Assembly: GCA_030426545.1 (NCBI GenBank)
Contig: JAUHYL010000009.1
Location: 1-64,000, forward strand
DNA length: 64,000 bases
Direction: 5' to 3'
Origin: Gammaproteobacteria bacterium
Lineage (GTDB): Bacteria > Pseudomonadota > Gammaproteobacteria > Pseudomonadales > Halieaceae
The stretch's first letter is position 1. The number at the start of each line of letters is the position of its first letter. Below the pieces are notes generated by a model, which did not search any database, was not told where the DNA came from, and worked only from the letters and a program-made list of their open reading frames with translations. Shown here piece by piece: positions 17,935 through 26,713 of this stretch. A program made the translations under genes and the position numbers.

Positions 17935-18690
17935 ATGGCCTCACTCACCGGCAAAACGGCTGTCATCCTCGGCGCCTCGGGTACACACAACTTCGGCGCG
18001 GCAATTGCAAAACGCTTCGCAGCGGAGGGGGCCAATGTCGTTGTCGCGGCGCGGCGCAAAGAGGCGCTGGATGCTCTTGCCGCTGAAATCGGTGGCCTCG
18101 CGGTAGCCTGTGACGTCACGCAGGAAGACACCATCGCTGCACTGTTTGCCGCTGCGCAGGAGGCTTACGGCAGCGTCGACATCGCCGTGTTTTCCGCGGG
18201 CATCTATGGCCCGGGCACCATTGCAGAACTGAGCGCTGAATCCATTCGACCCAGTCTCGAGGTCAGCTTTATCGGCGCAGTGCTGTTTATGAAACACGCA
18301 GCTGACGCCATGGGTGATGGCGGCTCCTTTATCACGGTGTCTTCGCTCACTGCCCGCTTGCCCGGGCCGGGCCTCGCCGCCTATGCGGGCGCCCGTGCCG
18401 GCACAGACTATGTCCTGAAGGTGGCAGCCTGGGAATACGAGGGGCGGAATTTACGCTTCAACTCCATTGCAGCAGGGCTGATTCAGACGGACATGACGGA
18501 CATGTTGTTTGATATGGAGGGCATCGTTGACGCCCACCTGGAGCATACGCCCCTGAAACGCATGGGCACGCTGGAGGATATGGCAGAGGCGGCACTATTT
18601 CTCGCAGATGACAAGCGTTCCGGATTTATCAATGGCCAGGTGCTGGATCTGGCCGGCGGCCAGCAAATCGGCCGCTTGCCGCGCTTTTAA
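17935..18690 (+). CDS. SDR family protein with Lys-to-Arg change at catalytic position
   Basis: A 251-residue SDR beginning at ATG 17935 (MASLTGKTAVILGASG); the 69 bp of open frame upstream has no family similarity. The cofactor loop GASGTHNFG is unusual. Catalytic Ser137 (VSSLTAR) and Tyr150 are present, but the expected Lys of YxxxK is Arg154 (YAGAR). The C-terminal EDMAEAALFLADD...FINGQVLDLAGG is normal. Activity may be reduced or altered, or the protein may bind substrate without classical catalysis. Same operon as its neighbours. Confidence 0.83.
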   Translation: MASLTGKTAVILGASGTHNFGAAIAKRFAAEGANVVVAARRKEALDALAAEIGGLAVACDVTQEDTIAALFAAAQEAYGSVDIAVFSAGIYGPGTIAELSAESIRPSLEVSFIGAVLFMKHAADAMGDGGSFITVSSLTARLPGPGLAAYAGARAGTDYVLKVAAWEYEGRNLRFNSIAAGLIQTDMTDMLFDMEGIVDAHLEHTPLKRMGTLEDMAEAALFLADDKRSGFINGQVLDLAGGQQIGRLPRF

Positions 18691-18729
18691 TGGGTGCGGA
18701 CCGCAGACAGTACACATCGGAGAAGACAC

Positions 18730-19254
18730 ATGAGTAAGGCGCAAATGGAAGGTTACGAGGATGTCACCCTTTACGGACTGACGGATGAGCGTGAGCAGGA
18801 GCTACTGCAGAAACAGGTGGAGTGTAATTTCATCTGGACCAACAAGGATGGCCACGGACTCGGCGTGATCATGAACTACGTGGCCCGCGATGGCCGCATC
18901 TGGCTGACGGCGACCAGTCAGCGTGCGCGCATCAAGGCGCTGCGCCGTGATCCGCGCGCCTCGGTGGTGATCTCCAGTATGGGCACCGATATGGGCGCGG
19001 GTAAACAGGTGACCTACAAGGGGCGTGTGGTACTGCACGACGACCAGGAAACCCGCGACTGGTTCTATCCCGCCATGGCGGAAATCATCAGCCCATACCC
19101 TGCGCCAACGGTCGAGGCAGCCATCCAGCACCTCGATACACCGCTGCGTGTGGTCATTGAGTTCATCCCTGAGAAAGCGATCAAGTTCGATGGCGACCGC
19201 ATCTCCCAGGCCTCTTACGATGGCGAAGTGCCCGGGCATGAAAAGACCGCCTGA
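18730..19254 (+). CDS. Pyridoxamine-5'-phosphate-oxidase-like split-barrel flavoprotein
   Basis: A 174-residue split-barrel protein starting at ATG 18730 (MSKAQMEGYEDVTLYGL). FIWTNKDGHGLGVIMNYV and IWLTATSQRARIKALRRDPRA match the FMN/F420-binding half-barrel of the family, which includes F420-dependent reductases. A paralogue with the same layout is encoded at 23527-24054. It probably binds flavin or deazaflavin and reduces a pathway intermediate; cofactor unproven. Start of the next gene is 13 bp beyond its stop. Confidence 0.8.
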   Translation: MSKAQMEGYEDVTLYGLTDEREQELLQKQVECNFIWTNKDGHGLGVIMNYVARDGRIWLTATSQRARIKALRRDPRASVVISSMGTDMGAGKQVTYKGRVVLHDDQETRDWFYPAMAEIISPYPAPTVEAAIQHLDTPLRVVIEFIPEKAIKFDGDRISQASYDGEVPGHEKTA

Positions 19255-19267
19255 GGTGCCCTGAGCC

Positions 19268-21520
19268 ATGCGCTGGCCCTTGCGAGCCCTCTGGGCGATC
19301 GCCGTGCTGTTGGTGCTGGCTGCGGTTTGGGTGTACCTCGCTACCAACGGCTTCTGGGGGCAGCGACAGCCCCGGGGTGACATTACCCCCGCAGCGCGCG
19401 ACGCGGGCTTCGTCCGGGACAAGACCCAGCGGCAGTCCGGCGCGGACGCTTTACAGGGCGCAGACGTGCCCGAGAAGCGCATCCTGTTCGGCGACCTGCA
19501 CGTTCACAGCACGTATTCTTTCGACGCCTATAACGCGAGCCTGCCCATGTATCGCGGCGACGGTTCCCACCCGCCGGGCGATGCCTGTGATTTTGCACGT
19601 TTTTGTTCGGGGCTGGATTTCTGGTCCATCAACGATCACGCAGAAGGGCTGACCGCGCGCCAGTGGCAACTAACGCGCGATATGGTGCGTCAGTGCAACG
19701 CCACCGCGGGCGACCCAACTCACCCGGATATGGTCACCTTCCTGGGTTGGGAATGGACGCAGATCGGCAACACACCAGAGGATCACTTTGGTCATAAAAA
19801 CGTGGTGCTGCGCGACACAATCGACAGTGAAGTGCCGCGCCGGCCTATCGCGTCGCGCGAGCAACTGTTTCCCGGTGGCGAGGATCCTTACGGCGTTCTG
19901 ATGCGCCTTTTTTTACTGGCCGGCGCCGGTGATGGCGCACAGCGCCAGCGCTACCACGACTTCATTCGCTTTCTCACTGATCGCGATACGCTTGAGCCCT
20001 GCGCGCGCAACGTCCCGGTGCGGGATTTACCGGACGATTGTCAGGAAGTGGCGACCACGCCCACGGCACTGTTCGAAAAAATGGATGATTGGGGTTTTCC
20101 CTACCTGACCATTCCGCACGGGAACACCTGGGGCTTCTATACACCGCCACTCAGCAGTTGGGACAAACAACTGGCCGCGCATTCGGATCCTGAGCGGCAC
20201 GAACCGCTGATCGAGGTGTTCTCCGGCCACGGCAATATCGAACAGTACCGCGAGTGGCGTGCGGTGCGGCGCGGCAGTGACGGCAAGGCGTACTGCCCGC
20301 CACCGGGCGAAGACTATCTCCCGGAGTGCTGGCGCGCCGGTGAAATTATTCGACAGCGCTGTGAGCAGGCCGGCGCACCCGCGTCGGAGTGTGACAGCCG
20401 CGCGGCGGCAACCCGTGCCAACTTCATCCTGACCAAGGACAGCGGCCACTGGACGGTCCCCGGCGCCACACTGGAAGACTGGCTGGACGCCGGCCAGTGT
20501 CGGGATTGCTACATGCCCGCCTACAACCACCGGCCCACCAGTTCCGTGCAGTATGGCCTGGCGATTCGCCACTTCGACGAGGACAGCGACAGCAAAGCGC
20601 CAAGGCGTTTCCGCTGGGGGATACTGGGTTCATCCGATGTGCACACCGCGCGCCCCGGTACCGGTTACAAGGAATACAAGCGGCGCAATATGACCGACGC
20701 CATGCTGGGCCAACTGGGGCCACCTGCTTTTTTGATTGAGCAGGAACCGCTGCCCAACTTCGTCACGCTGGAGCAAGCCGGTTTCAGTGGCCCGAACTTT
20801 GCGCGCTTCTCATCCTTCTTTGGCACCGGTGGCCTGGTTGCTGTGCACGCCACAGGGCGTGATCGCGGCGCGATCTGGGATGCGCTGCAGCGTAAGGAAG
20901 TTTACGGCACCAGTGGTGATCGCATCCTGCTCTGGTTTGATCTTCTGCAGGATGACGTCGAAACGCGCACACCCATGGGCAGTAGCGTACTGCAACAGCG
21001 CGCGCCGCAGTTTGAAGTGACAGCGCTGGGCGCTTTTGAGCAGAAACCGGGTTGTCCGGCAGACAGCCTGCGCGCTCTGTCGCAGGACAGGCTGATGAGT
21101 CTTTGTGCGGGCGAGTGCTACCACCCCGGGGACAGGCGCCGGCGTATCGAACGGATCGAGGTGGTGCGTATTCGGCCGCAAGTCCACGCCGGGGAGGACG
21201 TTGGTGAATTGATAGAGGATCCGTGGCGGGTATTGCCCTGCCCGGAAGGCGAAGCGGCCTGTACGGTGCGTTTCACCGATGAGGCGTTCAGCGCGCAAGG
21301 CCGCGACACGGTTTACTACGTGCGTGCCCTGCAGGCACCCACCCCCACAATCAATGGCGCGCAATTGCGCTGCGAAGTGGGCGACGATGGCCAGTGCCTG
21401 GCAGTTAACCCCTGCCGGGCAACCGAGCCCACGGCGTTTGACGATGACTGCCTCAGCGACGCTGCGGAGCGCGCCTGGTCATCGCCTATCTTTGTCGATT
21501 TCGGTAGCGCCACCCGCTAA
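19268..21520 (+). CDS. DUF3604 domain protein with N-terminal membrane anchor
   Basis: A 750-residue protein. Residues 5-27 form one hydrophobic segment (AIAVLLVLAAVWVYLATNGF), so the bulk is probably periplasmic or membrane-anchored. The body has PHP-like metal-binding signatures: GDLHVHSTYSFDA, SINDHAEG, FLGWEWTQ, IPHGNTW and SSDVHTARPG. DUF3604 proteins are uncharacterised putative metallohydrolases common in marine proteobacteria and sphingomonads. At least ten cysteines in the anchored part fit an oxidising compartment. Its position inside the oxygenase-aldolase operon suggests it acts on the incoming substrate. Function unknown. Confidence 0.8.
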   Translation: MRWPLRALWAIAVLLVLAAVWVYLATNGFWGQRQPRGDITPAARDAGFVRDKTQRQSGADALQGADVPEKRILFGDLHVHSTYSFDAYNASLPMYRGDGSHPPGDACDFARFCSGLDFWSINDHAEGLTARQWQLTRDMVRQCNATAGDPTHPDMVTFLGWEWTQIGNTPEDHFGHKNVVLRDTIDSEVPRRPIASREQLFPGGEDPYGVLMRLFLLAGAGDGAQRQRYHDFIRFLTDRDTLEPCARNVPVRDLPDDCQEVATTPTALFEKMDDWGFPYLTIPHGNTWGFYTPPLSSWDKQLAAHSDPERHEPLIEVFSGHGNIEQYREWRAVRRGSDGKAYCPPPGEDYLPECWRAGEIIRQRCEQAGAPASECDSRAAATRANFILTKDSGHWTVPGATLEDWLDAGQCRDCYMPAYNHRPTSSVQYGLAIRHFDEDSDSKAPRRFRWGILGSSDVHTARPGTGYKEYKRRNMTDAMLGQLGPPAFLIEQEPLPNFVTLEQAGFSGPNFARFSSFFGTGGLVAVHATGRDRGAIWDALQRKEVYGTSGDRILLWFDLLQDDVETRTPMGSSVLQQRAPQFEVTALGAFEQKPGCPADSLRALSQDRLMSLCAGECYHPGDRRRRIERIEVVRIRPQVHAGEDVGELIEDPWRVLPCPEGEAACTVRFTDEAFSAQGRDTVYYVRALQAPTPTINGAQLRCEVGDDGQCLAVNPCRATEPTAFDDDCLSDAAERAWSSPIFVDFGSATR

Positions 21521-21626
21521 CGCCGGTTTTCCTGTTTCGAATTCGCTCGCTTCCCATGTGCTGTCGCCCGTCGCCGGGCGGCTGGTATACACTGATAGCA
21601 CTGTAATAGAAGAGGAACAGTCTCGC

Positions 21627-22856
21627 ATGGCGATCGATTTCAGTTTCAGTGAAGAGGTGGAGCAGGCGCGGGCCAATATTCGCGCGTTCATGCGCGACAC
21701 GGTCAAGGTTCGTTACCGCGAACTCAGCGAGGCGAACGATAGCACTGAGAAAGACTGGCGTGGATTGATCAAATCGCTGCGCGAGGAGGCCAAAGCGCGG
21801 GGTTTCTGGCTGCCTCACATGCCCGAGGAGGCCGGCGGTATGGGGCTGGGTGTTACAGCACTCGCTGCGGTGGCCGCCGAGGCGGCCAGGGTGCCCTACG
21901 GCCCCTACATTATGAATGCGCATGCGCCGGACGAGGGCAACATGCACACGCTGCATCACTTCGCCACAGAGTATCAGCGCGAGAAGTACCTGCAACCGCT
22001 GCTCGATGGCGAGGTGCGCTCCTGTTTTTCCATGACTGAACCGGAGGTGGCCGGTTCGGATCCTACCCTGATTCAAACCAGCGCGGTCGAGGATGGCGAC
22101 GAGTGGGTGATCAACGGCCACAAGTGGTTCACTTCCGGCGCCCGCGGTGCCAGCTTTGCGATCGTGATAGCGCGCACGGATCCGGACGCTGACATTCCAC
22201 AGGCGCGCAACTCTGCTTTCATCGTCGATTGCGATACGCCCGGTTTTGAACTGGTGCGCGATATAGAAACGATGGCCGGCAGTCACAATCATTGTGAAGT
22301 GCGCTACACCGACGTGCGTGTGCCGAAGGCCAACCTGCTGGGGGAGCGGGGCGGCGGCCACAAACTGGGCCAGGTGCGGCTGGGACCGGCGCGACTGGCA
22401 CACTGCATGCGCTGGATAGGCGAGATCGAAATGGCGCTGGAGATGCTGATTGAGCGCGCGCAGAACCGCTTTGCCCATGGTTCACTGCTCAGCGAAAAGC
22501 AGAGCATCCAGTGGATGATGTCGGACAGCGCCATGGAACTCTATGCGGCAAAGCTCATGGTGCTGCATGCGGCTTACAAGATTGAACAGGGCATGGAGTT
22601 CAAGCAGGAGGTGTCCATGGCCAAGCACCACGTGGCGAATACGCTGTGGCGCGTGGTGGATCGCGCGGTGCAGGTGCACGGCGCGCTGGGCTATTCTACG
22701 GACTCGCCGTTGTCGGGTATGTTGCAGCAGGCGCGCTGGGCGCGCTTTGCGGACGGTGCCGACGAAGTACACCAGATGCGTATCGCGGAAATTCTGATGC
22801 GCACCTACAATGAAGACGGTTCTATCAATGGCGCGGTTGGCGGCCTGCCGCTCTAG
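21627..22856 (+). CDS. Acyl-CoA dehydrogenase family protein
   Basis: A 409-residue acyl-CoA dehydrogenase. I start it at ATG 21627 (MAIDFSFSEEVEQAR), 106 bp after the DUF3604 stop; the same frame is open much further upstream but there it only overlaps DUF3604. FAD/substrate motifs CFSMTEPEVAGSDP and WVINGHKWFTSGARGA are intact, with a terminal DGADEVHQMRIAEILM carrying the likely catalytic Glu. Sequence is of the long FadE/CaiA type. It may work alone or with the shorter ACAD at 705. Followed by an NTF2-like gene after 38 bp. Confidence 0.88.
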   Translation: MAIDFSFSEEVEQARANIRAFMRDTVKVRYRELSEANDSTEKDWRGLIKSLREEAKARGFWLPHMPEEAGGMGLGVTALAAVAAEAARVPYGPYIMNAHAPDEGNMHTLHHFATEYQREKYLQPLLDGEVRSCFSMTEPEVAGSDPTLIQTSAVEDGDEWVINGHKWFTSGARGASFAIVIARTDPDADIPQARNSAFIVDCDTPGFELVRDIETMAGSHNHCEVRYTDVRVPKANLLGERGGGHKLGQVRLGPARLAHCMRWIGEIEMALEMLIERAQNRFAHGSLLSEKQSIQWMMSDSAMELYAAKLMVLHAAYKIEQGMEFKQEVSMAKHHVANTLWRVVDRAVQVHGALGYSTDSPLSGMLQQARWARFADGADEVHQMRIAEILMRTYNEDGSINGAVGGLPL

Positions 22857-22894
22857 AGAGTTCAGCCAATTGTGTAATGCTAAGGAGTCGATGA

Positions 22895-23323
22895 ATGAAC
22901 GAAAACAATCCCGCTTACCAGATGTCGCTTGTTTCGCGCGAGTGCCTGAAAACCAAAGACAAGGCGCGCTGGCTGGGCATGTGGGCCGAGGACGGCATTA
23001 TCGAAGATCCTATCGGTCCCACGATGCTGGATCCGGATGGCAAGGGCCACGCCACGCCTGAGGCTCGCGAGGCCTTTTACGATCGCAACATCGCCAACGC
23101 TGATATCGAGTACATCATTCACGAGACATACACCTCGCACCTGGAGTGCGCGAACATTGTGACCCTGAATGTGCTGATGACGATTGATGGCAAGAAGTAC
23201 AGTCAGCAGGTGAATGGGGTGTTTACCTATGCGTGTAATGAGGCGGGGAAGTTGACTGCGTTGCGTGGGTATTGGGAGTTTGATGAGGGTGCGGCTACTT
23301 TGAAGGAAGTGGATGTGGCTTGA
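22895..23323 (+). CDS. NTF2-like (SnoaL-type) family protein
   Basis: A 142-residue protein with NTF2-like features: WLGMWAEDGIIEDPIGPTMLDPDGKGHATPE at residues 28-58 resembles steroid/polyketide SnoaL-type isomerases, followed by beta strands (CANIVTLNVLMTID) and RGYWEFDE near the C-terminus. The ATG at 22895 has AAGGAG upstream (TAAGGAGTCG), a good ribosome site. It is the last gene of the operon that begins at 13806. Likely an isomerase or hydratase; unproven. Confidence 0.72.
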   Translation: MNENNPAYQMSLVSRECLKTKDKARWLGMWAEDGIIEDPIGPTMLDPDGKGHATPEAREAFYDRNIANADIEYIIHETYTSHLECANIVTLNVLMTIDGKKYSQQVNGVFTYACNEAGKLTALRGYWEFDEGAATLKEVDVA

Positions 23324-23361
23324 GGGTGCTGGTTATTGGATTTGCGAGACGGTGGGGCATG

Positions 23362-23434
23362 GGCCCGACGCTGCCAGGGTTGCAGGGCTCGGAAGGCTAA
23401 GATACTCGCTCTGCAACCCTGGCAGCGTCAGGCC
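23362..23434. repeat. Long inverted repeat between convergent genes (terminator or REP-like)
   Basis: Arms 23362-23385 and 23411-23434 are 24 bp each with a single mismatch (19 bp at 23367-23385 and 23411-23429 are perfect), around a 25-bp loop. It stands alone in the 203-bp gap between the convergent NTF2-like gene and the split-barrel gene, so it can act as a bidirectional terminator. T-rich sequence follows on the plus strand. The arm length is greater than usual for a terminator, so a REP-like repeat is possible. Confidence 0.6.
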
Positions 23435-23526
23435 ATTTTGTGTTTCGTGCCTGTTGTGGGGAATGCTGAGATAACGCGCTTGTAGTTTTGTATGGCTTGG
23501 CGCTGTTTGTTGCCTCCTATTACTGA

Positions 23527-24054
23527 TTAGCTTTGCAGTGCTGCGGAGGTGGTGTCGCGCATTACGCCGCCGTCGAAGCTGATGGTCTTTTCCGGGACGA
23601 CTTCGATGATGATGCGGGCGGGCGTGTCCAGGAAGGCTTCGAAGTCTTCCGGTGTGGGGGCGGGGCTGTTCGCGTGTCGCGCGAAGTCGGGATAGAACCA
23701 GTCTTTGGTTTCCTGATCCTTGTGCAGAATAGCGTGCCCCTTGAATGTGATCGACTGGCTGACGTCGTCGTCGACACCGGCGCTGGAGATCACGACTGCG
23801 CAGCGCGGATCACGGGCGAGCGCTTTCATTCTTGCGCGCTGCTCGGTGGCGGTGCACCAGATGCGCCCTTTGCGCCAGATGTAGCTCATGGTTACACCCA
23901 TGCCGTGGCCGTCGCGGGTGGTCCAGATGAAAGTGAGCTCGTTCTGGGCGAGGAGAAGTTTCTCCTGGTTCTCGGGCGAGAGGCCGTACATTGTGACGTC
24001 ATCGTAGTTTTCGACCTTGTCGCCAGAGTCTCCGGTGCTGTTGTTTCCCGCCAT
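23527..24054 (-). CDS. Split-barrel flavoprotein, paralogue of 18730
   Basis: A 175-residue pyridoxamine-phosphate-oxidase-like protein. Blocks YDDVTMYGLS, FIWTTRDGHGMGVTMSYI, ATEQRARMKALARDPR and ILHKDQETKDWFYPDF align directly with the protein at 18730, so the two arose by duplication. It probably binds FMN or F420. It is divergent from an SDR gene; operator E lies 58 bp upstream of its ATG. The N-terminus MAGNNSTGDSGDKVEN is a variable extension. Confidence 0.8.
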   Translation of the reverse strand: MAGNNSTGDSGDKVENYDDVTMYGLSPENQEKLLLAQNELTFIWTTRDGHGMGVTMSYIWRKGRIWCTATEQRARMKALARDPRCAVVISSAGVDDDVSQSITFKGHAILHKDQETKDWFYPDFARHANSPAPTPEDFEAFLDTPARIIIEVVPEKTISFDGGVMRDTTSAALQS

Positions 24055-24111
24055 TTTTTACTCCCTTTGAGTGCATTGTGGGTTGTTTCAGCACGCGCTG
24101 TGCCTATAAAA

Positions 24112-24135
24112 TAAACAGTACGTCCTGACTGTTTT
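24112..24135. promoter_or_regulatory. Putative TetR-type operator, site E
   Basis: TAAACAGT-N8-ACTGTTTT, the most symmetrical of the five sites (7-bp perfect dyad AAACAGT/ACTGTTT). It sits between the divergent split-barrel gene (start 24054) and SDR gene (start 24236). Over 23 positions it agrees with site A at all but four. The match is seen in sequence; the binding protein is inferred. Confidence 0.55.
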
Positions 24136-24235
24136 ATGCTAAAGTAGCACGCCGTCAGGCTAATGCAAGCACAGCTTCTTGCGCGTTGGCGACGCCGCGC
24201 ACTCAGGGCTGCTGGACTCACGGAGAACGCTGGGA

Positions 24236-25003
24236 ATGGCGAGAGTAGAAGGTAAGGTAGCGATCATCACGGGAGGTGCCTCGGGCCTGGGTCTGGCCAG
24301 CGCCCGGCGAATGGCCGAGGAAGGTGCCACGGTCATTCTCGCGGACATCAACACCGAGCAGGGTGAGCGCGCGGCTGCGGATGTGCCGGGTGCGGAATTC
24401 GCGCAGTTGGATGTGACGCGCGAAGCGGCCTGGATCGAATTGATTGATTCGGTGGTCGCCCGCCACGGACGCCTCGATGTTCTTGTTAACTGCGCTGGTA
24501 TCGTCGAACTGGCGAGCATTGAAGACACCACCGAGGATATCTGGCGCAGGGTAAACGCGGTGGGTACCGACGGTACGTTCTTTGGTTGTAAACACGCGCT
24601 CAGGGTGATGAAGCAGGCCGGTCGCGGCTCCATCATCAATATGTGCTCGACCGCCAGCATTCAGGGCGGCCCGGGGATTTTTGCCTATGCCGCCTCCAAG
24701 AGTGCGATCCGCGGTATGACAAAGTCGGTAGCGGTGCACAGTGTGCAGAACGGTTTCGGCGTGCGCTGCAATTCGGTACACCCGGGGAATATGGAAACAC
24801 CCATGCTGAGTGGTGTGCGCGAGATTGTACGCCAGGCGAGCCCCGAGGCCGCAAAAAGTATGGAAGAGATCTGGATTGGCGAGCCGCAAGATGTAGCCAA
24901 CATGGTGCTGTTTCTCGCCTCCGACGAATCCGGCGCCGTCAACGGTGCGGCGCTGGTCGTCGACAACACCACCACGATTACCGAGGGCAGGGTGCCCGCC
25001 TGA
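24236..25003 (+). CDS. SDR family oxidoreductase
   Basis: A 255-residue classical SDR starting at ATG 24236 (MARVEGKVAIITGGASGLG). The cofactor motif is GGASGLGLAS, with ILADINTEQG favouring NAD(H). The Ser is in NMCSTAS and the active site is YAASK. It resembles 3-alpha/20-beta-hydroxysteroid-type and glucose-dehydrogenase-type SDRs, but specificity cannot be read. Operator E is about 100 bp upstream. It is followed after 39 bp by an NTF2-like gene, likely one transcript. Confidence 0.88.
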   Translation: MARVEGKVAIITGGASGLGLASARRMAEEGATVILADINTEQGERAAADVPGAEFAQLDVTREAAWIELIDSVVARHGRLDVLVNCAGIVELASIEDTTEDIWRRVNAVGTDGTFFGCKHALRVMKQAGRGSIINMCSTASIQGGPGIFAYAASKSAIRGMTKSVAVHSVQNGFGVRCNSVHPGNMETPMLSGVREIVRQASPEAAKSMEEIWIGEPQDVANMVLFLASDESGAVNGAALVVDNTTTITEGRVPA

Positions 25004-25042
25004 TGTGCGGTTCCGCCGGCAATAAAAATGACGGGAGATACT

Positions 25043-25564
25043 ATGTCACGTGAAGCTATGTCAAAGGATGCTGGGTCGCAGGAGCGTCTTTCTGAAACGC
25101 AGCGCTTGCTCGTCCGCAACGCGCTGATCGACAGTTACAATGCCTACGCGCAGGGGTTGGACAGTAAAGACTGGGACCTTGTGCGCGGCTGTTTCGACGA
25201 TGAGGTCTTTATTGATTACGGCGACATAAGCGCGCCCAGTGGTGCCCCCGATGTTCCGCGCAAGGCAGACGACTGGCTGAAGCACCTGCAGACGGTGATC
25301 AACAGCTTCGACATTACGCGACACACGATTACCAATCACCGCGTCAGTATCGGGCCGGACGAGATCAGCTGCCGCGCCTACCTCTCGGCGGATCACGTGC
25401 GTTTCCCGAACAAGGACATGCCTTACGCCAGCCCCGACGACGTGGTAACGGTAGTGGGCGAATACAACAACTACTACCGCGAAGTTGATGGCAAGTGGAA
25501 AATTTGTCGCTCGGAACTGGTGGTCAATTGGACCGCGGGCAATCTTGCCCTGTTCGCGCCCTAG
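25043..25564 (+). CDS. NTF2-like (SnoaL-type) family protein
   Basis: A 173-residue protein of cone fold. I chose ATG 25043, 6 bp after a GGGAG ribosome site; ATG 25028 is also in frame. ALIDSYNAYAQGLDSKDWDLVRGCFDDEVFIDYG is the usual N-terminal helix-strand (residues 29-62 of the shorter form), followed by VVTVVGEYNNYYREVDGKWKI. It is the end of the catabolic block. Possibly a dehydratase or isomerase; not assignable further. Confidence 0.75.
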   Translation: MSREAMSKDAGSQERLSETQRLLVRNALIDSYNAYAQGLDSKDWDLVRGCFDDEVFIDYGDISAPSGAPDVPRKADDWLKHLQTVINSFDITRHTITNHRVSIGPDEISCRAYLSADHVRFPNKDMPYASPDDVVTVVGEYNNYYREVDGKWKICRSELVVNWTAGNLALFAP

Positions 25565-25622
25565 GGGTTAGCGCTAAACGATCGTCGCATGTAAACGGCG
25601 GTCACGGCCCTGTCAGACAGGA

Positions 25623-26381
25623 TCAGGTCACCAGTTCCCGGTAGGCGTGCCAGGTGGCGTGTGCAAGCAGGGGGAATATGAACACCATGCCCACCAGGCT
25701 GGTACTGAAGGCCACGAACAGGAGCAAGACGATCAGTGCTGCCCACAGCATCATGGCGGGCAGTTCACGCAGGGTGACCTTCACGCTGGTGCGCATGGCG
25801 GTACGGGCGTCTACATGGCGTTCGACGATCATCGGCACGGCCACTACCGTCAGTGCAAAGACGACCGCAGAGAGCACCAGTCCAATGGTGAGGTAGGCCA
25901 TGATCTGCGCGCCGCTCAGCAGCAACAGGATATCGCCGCCTACCGCTGCTGCCACCGCTGGCGCCGGAGCGCCAATGACGCCCGAATAGATTGCAGTGGA
26001 AAGCGCTATCCAGATCAGCGCCAGCAGTGCCAATGCCTGCGCTAGCGTGAGCAGGCCCCCGCGGTTGCGCTGCATCGGGCGCAGGGAATCCTGGAAGTCA
26101 GCCTGTTCACCTGCTTCCTGCAGGCGTGAAAGTTCACAACAGCCGGCCGTCATGATCGGACCCACCAGCATAAAGCCGATGCACACCGCGGCGATGTAAA
26201 AGGGGTGCTGGTTGTAGGCCAGTATCAGCGCGCCCAGGACGCTGACCAGTAAGCCGTAGGCCAGGCTGGCGGCGCAGTGGTGCAATATGTCGTCCCAGCC
26301 AGAGCGCAGCCAGATGAACGGGCGCGTTAGCGGCACATGGCGTATGTGGAGTGTATCGGCGGTGTTGTTCAGGTTCGTCAT
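25623..26381 (-). CDS. DUF2189 integral membrane protein
   Basis: A 252-residue protein with about six hydrophobic helices (for example AYGLLVSVLGALILAYN, YIAAVCIGFMLVGPIMTAG and LMLWAALIVLLLFVAFSTSL-like stretches) and the conserved LSRLQEAGEQADFQDSLRPM loop of DUF2189. The PLTRPFIWLRSGWDDILHH N-terminus is the family signature. Some relatives neighbour cytochrome oxidase genes, but none is seen here. Function unknown. It marks the change from the catabolic block to core genes. Confidence 0.78.
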   Translation of the reverse strand: MTNLNNTADTLHIRHVPLTRPFIWLRSGWDDILHHCAASLAYGLLVSVLGALILAYNQHPFYIAAVCIGFMLVGPIMTAGCCELSRLQEAGEQADFQDSLRPMQRNRGGLLTLAQALALLALIWIALSTAIYSGVIGAPAPAVAAAVGGDILLLLSGAQIMAYLTIGLVLSAVVFALTVVAVPMIVERHVDARTAMRTSVKVTLRELPAMMLWAALIVLLLFVAFSTSLVGMVFIFPLLAHATWHAYRELVT

Positions 26382-26713
26382 CTATCTGCTCCTGCGGTGT
26401 TAGCCGCTTACAACTGCAGACCCTGATTGGGTGGTCGGGGCTGGGGACGCTCAACTACTGCAACGCGTCATTTGCCTGCGCCAGCGCCTCTCGGTCGCAT
26501 CATCGGCCCCAAAGGTTTGACAACGGCAGGGCGTTAAGTTTCCCGTGTCGCAAACGCGTCCTGCAGGACCTCATGCGAGTCACTATAGCAAACACAGGAA
26601 AGTCTGCGTTGTGCGCGTGAGAGTTATTACATTTTCTGCAGACCCTGGCAATGCGTGTCGCTGCCATTGGCAGCGCGGTTGGGCTGTGCGAGTATGGTTT
26701 GATAATTCGAACA

